Translations under genes and position numbers: made by a program
Shown: one piece after another, positions 5,939-11,494 of the stretch
Layout: each line of letters begins with the position of its first letter
Numbering within the stretch: position 1 is the first letter of the stretch
The notes under the pieces: generated by a model
Seen by the model: only the letters and a program-made list of their open reading frames with translations
Database searches by the model: none
What the model was told of the DNA's origin: nothing
Source: an uncultured Rhodobacter sp.
GTDB taxonomy: Bacteria; Pseudomonadota; Alphaproteobacteria; Rhodobacterales; Rhodobacteraceae
DNA length: 11,494 nt
Reading direction: 5' to 3'
NCBI GenBank assembly: GCA_937901435.1
Contig: CALGTJ010000103.1
Coordinates: 1-11,494, forward strand

Positions 5939-7476
5939 TGGATCTGGCATCCCAATTTCTGCCCGCGTTGGCGATCGCATTCGATCCGCTCAACCTTTTG
6001 CTGATCACCTGCGGCGTCATTCTGGGCGTCGCGCTTGGCGTGCTGCCCGGCTTTGGCGGCAGTCAGGCGTTGGCCCTGCTGTTCCCGTTCACCTTTATGA
6101 TGGATCCCGCAGGTGCGATCATGTTCATGCTCGCGGTCTATTCCGCGGCCGAATACGGTGGCTCGATCCCTGCAATCCTCATTCGAACGCCGGGCACCAC
6201 GGCGGCCGTGATGACGATCCTTGATGGCGCGCCCATGGCATCGGGCGGGCGACCAAAGCGCGCCCTGACCATTTCCATCGTAGCCGGGGTGACAGGTGGT
6301 ATCATTTCCACCATCATCTTTTTGCTGGCCTCGTCCAGTCTGGCGTGGATCGGCTTGAAATTTGGCCCAAGCGAGATGTTCGCCGTGGGGGTCTTTGGCC
6401 TGTCCATCGTTGGCAGCTTTGTCGGCAAGGACCCGACCAAGGCGTTTCTTGGGGCCACCATTGGCCTTTTGCTGGCCACCATCGGGGACAGTTCTTTTGG
6501 CGGCACACGGTTTGTCTTCAATCAACCCTACCTCTTTGACGGCGTGCCCCTGATCGTGATGATCGTCGCCATGCTGGCTGGACCAGAGGCCATCCGCCTG
6601 ATGCTAAGCCTGCGCTCGACCGCCAGTGCCAAACCTGCCAGCCTCGACGACAACAGCGCGCCCGAGGACGGGTTTTCAATCCGCGAATACTTCAAGCTTA
6701 TTCCAACGCTTTTGCGGGGCAGCTTTATCGGGACGTTCGTAGGGGCCATTCCCGGACCCGGCCCGACCATGGCCGCCGTGCTGGCCTATAACGAAGAGAA
6801 GCGCTGGTCGAAAGCACCACAAGGTTTCGGCACCGGCAAAGACGAGGGCATCGCCGCCCCAGAATCCTCGAACAACGCCGTCGTTGCAGGCGCTTTGGTG
6901 CCCGCGCTGGCGCTGGGAGTGCCGGGATCGGGGGCCATCGCGGTCTTGCTGGGCGTGCTGATCTCGAAAGGCATATCTCCGGGGCCGACCCTGTTCACAG
7001 ACGGCGGGCCGCTGGTGTTGGCCATCTTTATCGGGCTGTTGCTGGCCAATATCATCCTGCTGGGCGTCGGCCTGTTCGGTGTGCGGTTTTTCGTGCCCAT
7101 CGCGCGGGTGCCCAGCGGTTTCCTTGGGCCGTTTGTCTGCCTGCTGCTGATGGTCGGCGTCTATGCCTTTGACAACTCGTTCAGCCATGTGGTGATGCTG
7201 ATCTGTCTTGCGGGCTTTGCCTTTCTGCTGACCAAATTCGGGATCTCGACACTGCCTGTGATCCTTGGCTTTGTCATGGGGCCGATCATCGAAAACAATC
7301 TGGGGCGCGCGCTGATCATCGAGCGCGGCAATCTGTGGGACGTGGTCACCACGCCAATCGCGGCCAGTTTGTTGATTGTCTCGGTCATCACGGCCGTCTT
7401 CAGTTATGTCCGCGCGGTGCGCACCGAACAGCAAAGCACAGCCGCCCAGAAAGACGAAACGCAAGGGACAGTATAA
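5938..7476 (+). CDS. TTT-family large membrane subunit (TctA-like)
   Basis: This 512-residue polytopic protein has about a dozen hydrophobic segments and is full length for the TctA family, the channel-forming part of the tripartite tricarboxylate transporter. Conserved motifs come in the expected order: GVLPGFGGSQALALLFPFTF (34-53), AEYGGSIPAILIRTPGTTAA (71-90) with TILDGAPMASGG just after. In the second half GAIPGPGPTMAAVLAY is followed by DEGIAAPESSNNA (about 302-314) and GVPGSGAIAVLLG. The repeated G-x-P-G-x-G pattern in both halves reflects the internal duplication of the family. It starts within the tctB-like stop codon and its TAA overlaps the ATG of the GTPase gene (TAATG), so the GTPase is tied to the transporter at the translational level. 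Transport is expected to be driven by an ion gradient. The substrate is unknown. Confidence 0.95.
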   Translation: MDLASQFLPALAIAFDPLNLLLITCGVILGVALGVLPGFGGSQALALLFPFTFMMDPAGAIMFMLAVYSAAEYGGSIPAILIRTPGTTAAVMTILDGAPMASGGRPKRALTISIVAGVTGGIISTIIFLLASSSLAWIGLKFGPSEMFAVGVFGLSIVGSFVGKDPTKAFLGATIGLLLATIGDSSFGGTRFVFNQPYLFDGVPLIVMIVAMLAGPEAIRLMLSLRSTASAKPASLDDNSAPEDGFSIREYFKLIPTLLRGSFIGTFVGAIPGPGPTMAAVLAYNEEKRWSKAPQGFGTGKDEGIAAPESSNNAVVAGALVPALALGVPGSGAIAVLLGVLISKGISPGPTLFTDGGPLVLAIFIGLLLANIILLGVGLFGVRFFVPIARVPSGFLGPFVCLLLMVGVYAFDNSFSHVVMLICLAGFAFLLTKFGISTLPVILGFVMGPIIENNLGRALIIERGNLWDVVTTPIAASLLIVSVITAVFSYVRAVRTEQQSTAAQKDETQGTV

Positions 7477-8516
7477 TGGGATCAAGCCCGACCTCTCTGC
7501 CTTGCATCCTGCTGACAGGTGCGCTGGGGTCGGGCAAGACCACGATCCTGCAAGACCTGATGCGCCGCGGGGATATGGCCGGGACGGTGCTGATTGTGAA
7601 TGAATACGGCGAGGTCGGGCTGGATCATCTGCTGGTGTCCACCGCCGTTGAAACGACCCTGCTGATGGACAATGGGTGCATGTGCTGCTCGCTGCGGGGC
7701 GATGTGGTGGATACGATCCTCGGGCTGTTCTCTGCGGTCGAAAGGGGCGAGCTTCCGCCATTTCGTCGCATCCTGATCGAAACCACCGGCCTTGCCGACC
7801 CCGTGCCCATCGTGCGCGACATCACTCTTGATCCCGCGCTGGCGGGCAAGGTGCATCTTGGCGCCGTCTGTACAGTGGTCGATGGCCTGCTGGGCCCCGG
7901 TCGTGACGCTGTGGGCGAAAATCAGGTGGCACAGGCTGATCTGTGCATCCTGAGCAAGGACGATCTGGCCGATGAGTTGGAACTAGACCTGATCCGCGAG
8001 CGCACTCAGGCCCTTAACCCGGTCTGTCGCCTCTATCTCAAGGCGCGCGATGGCCTGCCAACAACGCAGGCACTTGAAACCACACATGACAAAGTGGCCG
8101 AAGCCTCTGAAACCGGGCACGGCAAGGGCCATGCGCATCACAGCCACGCCAGCGTTCACGGCGGTGTGGCAAGCTGGTCTATCGAAACGACGCAACCGCT
8201 TGACTGGTCGCGCGTGCGTCAATGGCTGGACCATATCTATTCCCTGCACGCCGCGCGGATGCTGCGAATGAAAGGGATATTGGCGATCGATCCGGCACAG
8301 GACCAGAGTCTGGGCCAGAGTCTGGCTCAGGATCAGAGTCAGGGCCTGCTGGTTCAGGCGGTCGGACCCGTGGTCAGTCCGCCCAAACGGATCGACGTCG
8401 CAAGAGCGGACCGTGCCACTTCACGCCTTGTCTTGATTTTCCGGGACCTTGATGCCAGGGCAATTGCAGAGTCATTTGTGGCAATTACAAACCATGATCC
8501 TGAAAAGGAAAGGTGA
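7476..8516 (+). CDS. G3E-family GTPase (CobW/P47K-type metallochaperone)
   Basis: The protein has 346 residues. The P-loop GALGSGKT lies at 15-22, the metal-binding CxCC motif of the family (NGCMCCSLRGD) at 66-76, the ETTGLADP motif at 102-109, and SKDD at 161-164 stands in for the usual NKxD guanine-specificity motif. A His-rich linker (histidines 216, 220, 222, 223, 225, 229) separates the GTPase domain from the C-terminal CobW_C domain (about 232-340). Such proteins deliver a divalent metal (Zn, Co, Ni or Fe) to a client. The target here is unknown. I start at ATG 7476, which shares a base with the transporter stop and has AAGGGA upstream. The open frame before it is antisense-free but lies inside the tctA-like gene. 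The C-terminal domain carries a short repeat-derived DQSLGQSLAQDQSQG insert. Its place inside a TTT operon suggests a role in metal or metal-complex uptake. Confidence 0.92.
   Translation: MGSSPTSLPCILLTGALGSGKTTILQDLMRRGDMAGTVLIVNEYGEVGLDHLLVSTAVETTLLMDNGCMCCSLRGDVVDTILGLFSAVERGELPPFRRILIETTGLADPVPIVRDITLDPALAGKVHLGAVCTVVDGLLGPGRDAVGENQVAQADLCILSKDDLADELELDLIRERTQALNPVCRLYLKARDGLPTTQALETTHDKVAEASETGHGKGHAHHSHASVHGGVASWSIETTQPLDWSRVRQWLDHIYSLHAARMLRMKGILAIDPAQDQSLGQSLAQDQSQGLLVQAVGPVVSPPKRIDVARADRATSRLVLIFRDLDARAIAESFVAITNHDPEKER
8303..8343 (+). repeat. Short palindromic repeats inside the GTPase gene
   Basis: CCAGAGTCTGG, itself a perfect 5-1-5 palindrome, occurs at 8303-8313 and again 12 bases on at 8315-8325. 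A degenerate copy, TCAGAGTCAGG, follows at 8333-8343. The spacings of 12 and 18 bases keep the frame and encode the low-complexity stretch DQSLGQSLAQDQSQG in the CobW C-terminal domain. It looks like a slippage expansion in a surface loop. Confidence 0.9.
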
Positions 8517-8556
8517 CATAGAACTGCCGACAAATGGAACTGCGTAAGGATCTGGG

Positions 8557-9291
8557 ATGAATACCCCGACTGCCCCCAAGTCTAGAACCAAACTTGCCTA
8601 CGATGTTCTGAGGCGCGATATTCTAAACGGCACGTGGCCGCCGGATCGTAAACTGATGCTCAGTGAGTTGCAGACCCACTATGAGCTTGGGGCGATGCCG
8701 CTGCGCGAAGCACTGAACCGGCTTGCGGCAGAAATGCTGGTTGAAAAGCATGAACAGCGCGGCTTTACCGTTCCCTCGATCAACCTTGATGCCTACGTCG
8801 AAATCCAGAATGCCCGCATCGCCGTAGAGGCGATTGCCCTGCGCCAATCGATTGCCGCCAATGTGGACGGCTGGGAGGATGAACTGGTTCTGGCCTTTCA
8901 CCACCTCAAGAAAGCCGGGCCTGTTCCTGACGGTGGCCAAAGCGATTTCCTGCTGACCGAAACATGGAGCGAGAACCACGGGCGTTTCCACCGCACCTTG
9001 CTGGCGGGCTGCGGCAATTCGTGGCTGATGTCGGTCGCGGACAAGCTGTACGAACAATCCTCGCGCTACCGGATGCAGCGCCGCTATCTGTCCAGCCTGC
9101 AACTGCCGATGCGCGAAACGCTGATAGAGGAACATCAGGCGATCATGGAGGCGGCCCTTGCCCAGGATGCGGATCTGGCCGTGTTCCGGCTTGTGGATCA
9201 CTACAGGCTGTCGGTCGAGATCGTCGTGGGCAGACCTGTCAAAGTCTCGATGGATACGCTGAAACTGGATGTCGAGGACTGCGGCGATTAG
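8557..9291 (+). CDS. GntR-family transcriptional regulator, FCD (FadR) subgroup
   Basis: The protein has 244 residues. An N-terminal winged helix (about 10-75) contains LMLSELQTHYELGAMPLREA and the wing EKHEQRGFTVPS. An all-helical FCD effector domain follows (about 78-225). Likely metal or effector ligands are His141 and His145 in HGRFHRTLLAGCGNSWL, His193 in EEHQAIMEAAL and His215 in VDHYRL. The HxxFHRxL...CGxxWL...LYxQSxRYR pattern is that of the CsiR-like branch, whose effectors include dicarboxylates, which would suit a carboxylate transporter. TAAGGA at 8545-8550 precedes the ATG. It lies 40 bases after the GTPase gene with no terminator between, so it is the last gene of the transporter operon and probably its own regulator. 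The loop is inference. The operator was not proven. Confidence 0.93.
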   Translation: MNTPTAPKSRTKLAYDVLRRDILNGTWPPDRKLMLSELQTHYELGAMPLREALNRLAAEMLVEKHEQRGFTVPSINLDAYVEIQNARIAVEAIALRQSIAANVDGWEDELVLAFHHLKKAGPVPDGGQSDFLLTETWSENHGRFHRTLLAGCGNSWLMSVADKLYEQSSRYRMQRRYLSSLQLPMRETLIEEHQAIMEAALAQDADLAVFRLVDHYRLSVEIVVGRPVKVSMDTLKLDVEDCGD

Positions 9292-9349
9292 GGGCTGCCC
9301 CTTCAGATAGTCGTCCTGACTGCGGTGTTTGCTGGTGCTTTTGAGACAT

Positions 9350-9383
9350 CCGATGCGCCGCTTTCACCGCGCATCGGGGTTTT
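9350..9383 (+). terminator. Intrinsic terminator of the transporter operon
   Basis: A perfect 9-bp stem, CCGATGCGC (9350-9358) with GCGCATCGG (9369-9377), has a 10-base loop and is followed by GG and TTTT at 9380-9383. It lies 58 bases after the gntR-family stop and just before the 3' end of the convergent phytase-like gene. The T-run is on the + strand side only, so it mainly ends rightward transcription. Confidence 0.85.
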
Positions 9384-9393
9384 AAAGTTCTGA

Positions 9394-11494
9394 TCAGAAA
9401 TTGCCCAGTGACCAAAAGAACGTCTCGCCAGAGCTGTCGTCAACACCGTCATTGTCGGTACTGGCAAAGGCGGCACCATCGGCAAAGATCGCCAGACCTT
9501 CGACCTTATCAACCACATACCCGCCCTGCGCGCGCAGATCCGGGATCAGGTCGCGGACCTCTTCTTTTGTCACGACGGGCAGAGGGCCACCCAAGGGCGC
9601 GGGCACCATTTGATCCAGCGCAATGCGGTAGATTTTCTTGACCTTTGCCGCTGCACCGATCTGGTTGTCGCGCTCGATCACATAGACATAGTCGCCGTGC
9701 GCGACGATCTCTGACAGACCGATCCAGCCCGTATCGACCGCATCGAGGGGATAGTGCACCGCGCCCCAGTCTTTCGTGTCAGTGTTGTAGGCGACCAGTT
9801 TCACCTGCCCCTTGGGATCGTCGCCCCATTCCCGCTGAACCGCCATCCAAAGCGTGTCACCAATCAGTGTAACCCCCTCAAAGCCAAAGCGTTTCTCAAC
9901 GGCCAGCAATGCGGCAGGCAGGCTGATTTCCTGCTTTATCTCGCCCATTGCGTTCACATGATACATCGCATGCGGCACAAGACGATCCGTGCGCCCCTCT
10001 GACGCCAGCCAATAGCCGCCCTCGCCATCCAGTGCGATGCCTTCGAGGTCCAGCTTTTGCGCGGCGTATCCGGCGCGGGTAACAGGCAGCGCGCTTATGA
10101 TCTGCGCAGGGCTCACCTTAGTGTCGATGGTAAAGATCGTCGGTTGATACCCATAAAAGCTGTCGTTGACCGCATAGATCATGCCATCTTCACCAGCCAC
10201 CATACCAGAAATAGCGCCCCAGCCGATCAGTGTATCCGCCCCGGCAGAGGTCATTTGCGGATAGGCGGCGGGGGCCTCTTGGTATTCATAAATCATCACA
10301 TGGCTGCGCACACCGCCATCTTCGATCAGATCAGCCTCGTTCGCCGTCACAAACAGATTGCGCGCAGGGATCGCGATTGCGCCTTCGGGTGCGATGCCAG
10401 AGGGCAGGATCTGTGTCAGCACAGGCGTCTTCGGATCGCTGAGGTCATAGACACCGACAACCGAGGCGCGCTCTGCCAGAATAAAGACATAAGGCACGCC
10501 GCCGAAGGTCGCAAATTCCATCCCCTCAGGTTCGACACCCTTCGCGTCAGAGCGTTTGTCGGGGTAATGCCCTGTCTGGATGACCGCATGTTCAAAGCTG
10601 TTGCCAGCCTCGTAAACTTCGGTGCCGTCCTTGTTGAAAATGGTCCAGCCCCGCGACCCGCCGTCCATGTCGCCCTCGTTGGCGATAGCAAAATGATCGC
10701 CGTCGATCCACTGCACCCCGTCAGGCTCGCGCAGACGGCCCATCTGGCTTTCGCTGAGAATCAGCGCGCCGCGCTCGTCCGTGGCGTCGATCTGGTCCAG
10801 ATCCACCGCGCCTGCCGAAAAATGGCTTAGGATCTCGCCCGTTTTGGACATCACGACGATGTGGTTGTTTTCCTGCATTGTGACGACAATTTCGCCCGCC
10901 GCGTTCACGTCGACAAACTCTGGCTCCGGGTCTTGCGGCGCGATCTCGGCCAGCCCAGTCACGTCGATCTTGACCATCGTGTCACAGGTGGGCAGCCCGT
11001 CGATCAGATCAATCGCAACCACATAGCCACCGGGCATCTGCCCCATACGGCCGTCGCCAAGGTCTTCGTCGCGCTCATTCTCGATTGCGATGGTTATAAA
11101 GCTGGCATCGGGCGCCACGGCTGTGCTGTCGGGCTGACCGCCCAGATCACAAGACGCCACCCGCGCCATCGTAGTGATGTCATAGGCATTCAGCAGACCC
11201 GAAGGTTCTGTGTAGCTCACCGAGGTATTCACGCCGACAAGCGCAGTCAAGCCCACCACCGAGACCGCCGTAGGCTCTCCGCCCACATCGATATTGCCCT
11301 TGGGCTGCGGTGCGGCCGGGTCGGTGATGTCGATCATGCCGATGACGCCCAGCGGGCTGTCGGAATAGACCAGCGTCATGCCGTCGCCCGAGGCGCTGAT
11401 GATTTCTGCCGAGGATTCCGCCATGGGATCGGCGTTGTTTGCAAAGGTGGCAAAGCTGCTGATCCGGTTGAAATTCGCCTCTGCCACGGCTGAC
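9394..11494 (-). CDS. Secreted two-propeller protein with esterase-like phytase domain (5' end outside window)
   Basis: About 700 residues are present. The frame is open to the window edge, where S-A-V-A-E-A-N-F looks like the end of a signal peptide with an AxA-type cleavage site. The GTG at 11487 is therefore not the true start and probably only the signal peptide is missing. The first 400 residues resemble a choice-of-anchor-I beta-propeller: MIDITDPAAPQPKG, FAIANEGDMDGGSRGW, KGVEPEGMEF, VYDLSDPKTP and GIAPEGAIAIPARNLFVTAN. Residues from about 420 match the esterase-like phytase (PF13449-type) domain: LDLEGIALDGEGGYWLASEG, FGFEGVTLIGDTLWMAVQRE, VYVIERDNQIG and VDKVEGLAIFADG. STDNDGVDDSSGETFFW at the end looks like a Ca-binding loop. 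It should act in the periplasm or outside the cell. Phytase or esterase activity has not been shown for most members. It converges on the regulator gene and is not part of its operon. Confidence 0.88.
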   Translation of the reverse strand, partial: SAVAEANFNRISSFATFANNADPMAESSAEIISASGDGMTLVYSDSPLGVIGMIDITDPAAPQPKGNIDVGGEPTAVSVVGLTALVGVNTSVSYTEPSGLLNAYDITTMARVASCDLGGQPDSTAVAPDASFITIAIENERDEDLGDGRMGQMPGGYVVAIDLIDGLPTCDTMVKIDVTGLAEIAPQDPEPEFVDVNAAGEIVVTMQENNHIVVMSKTGEILSHFSAGAVDLDQIDATDERGALILSESQMGRLREPDGVQWIDGDHFAIANEGDMDGGSRGWTIFNKDGTEVYEAGNSFEHAVIQTGHYPDKRSDAKGVEPEGMEFATFGGVPYVFILAERASVVGVYDLSDPKTPVLTQILPSGIAPEGAIAIPARNLFVTANEADLIEDGGVRSHVMIYEYQEAPAAYPQMTSAGADTLIGWGAISGMVAGEDGMIYAVNDSFYGYQPTIFTIDTKVSPAQIISALPVTRAGYAAQKLDLEGIALDGEGGYWLASEGRTDRLVPHAMYHVNAMGEIKQEISLPAALLAVEKRFGFEGVTLIGDTLWMAVQREWGDDPKGQVKLVAYNTDTKDWGAVHYPLDAVDTGWIGLSEIVAHGDYVYVIERDNQIGAAAKVKKIYRIALDQMVPAPLGGPLPVVTKEEVRDLIPDLRAQGGYVVDKVEGLAIFADGAAFASTDNDGVDDSSGETFFWSLGNF

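Noticed and set aside
4463..5980. A 505-codon open frame on the - strand opposite the tctC- and tctB-like genes
   Set aside because: It lies entirely antisense to well-supported transporter genes, has the R/H/Q/D-rich composition typical of GC-rich antisense frames and has no recognisable domain.
7335..7475. A start for the GTPase inside the tctA-like gene
   Set aside because: The Walker A motif is normally 10-15 residues from the start, and ATG 7476 with AAGGGA upstream gives exactly this. The upstream codons are tctA coding sequence in another frame.
6676..7761. A 361-codon open frame on the - strand opposite tctA-like and GTPase genes
   Set aside because: It is antisense to two genes with clear family motifs, and its composition is that of an artefact.
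9754..11493. Long + strand open frames opposite the phytase-like gene (for example 10057-10830 and 10861-11493)
   Set aside because: They shadow a 700-codon gene with clear propeller and phytase-like motifs. They are His/Arg-rich and lack start signals.

Overview
The window reads as an alphaproteobacterial chromosome segment, most likely Rhodobacteraceae (Roseobacter-like). This is inferred from the GC-rich coding style, the gene families (tripartite tricarboxylate transporter, FCD-type GntR regulator, LVIVD-repeat protein, phytase-like secreted protein) and the close start/stop overlaps. No rRNA, tRNA or CRISPR array was seen.

Left third (1 to about 1800): a decayed, gene-poor zone. It holds the possible tail of a + strand gene (2-106), a GNAT acetyltransferase gene broken by an in-frame TAA at codon 31 (822-307, - strand), a 5'-truncated IS30-family transposase remnant with two in-frame stops (about 1061-1531, +), and an unassigned stretch (about 1532-1808).

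Middle: two divergent transcription units share an AT-rich intergenic region (4244-4420). Leftward on the - strand run a cytoplasmic LVIVD-repeat beta-propeller protein, an unrecognised 230-240 aa protein and a small cupin. The junction of the first two is a 15-bp tandem triplication that copies the stop and start codons. Rightward on the + strand runs a complete tripartite tricarboxylate transporter (TTT): tctC-like binding protein, a hairpin terminator/attenuator, then tctB-like, tctA-like, a G3E (CobW/P47K-type) GTPase and a GntR/FCD regulator. The last four are tightly packed, and the unit ends at a strong hairpin terminator (9350-9383).

Right: a convergent - strand gene (9394 to the window edge) encodes a large secreted protein with an N-terminal choice-of-anchor-I-like propeller and a C-terminal esterase-like phytase domain. 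Only its signal peptide is cut off.

Inferred working model: the GntR regulator controls the divergent cluster. The TTT system brings in a carboxylate or metal-carboxylate ligand captured by a binding protein with an unusual pair of cysteines. The GTPase, with its CxCC motif and His-rich loop, would be a metallochaperone tied to that uptake. The LVIVD protein, the unknown protein and the cupin would act on the imported compound. Substrate and metal cannot be read from the sequence. The coupling of a TTT importer with a G3E GTPase and a propeller/cupin operon is the most interesting candidate system here.
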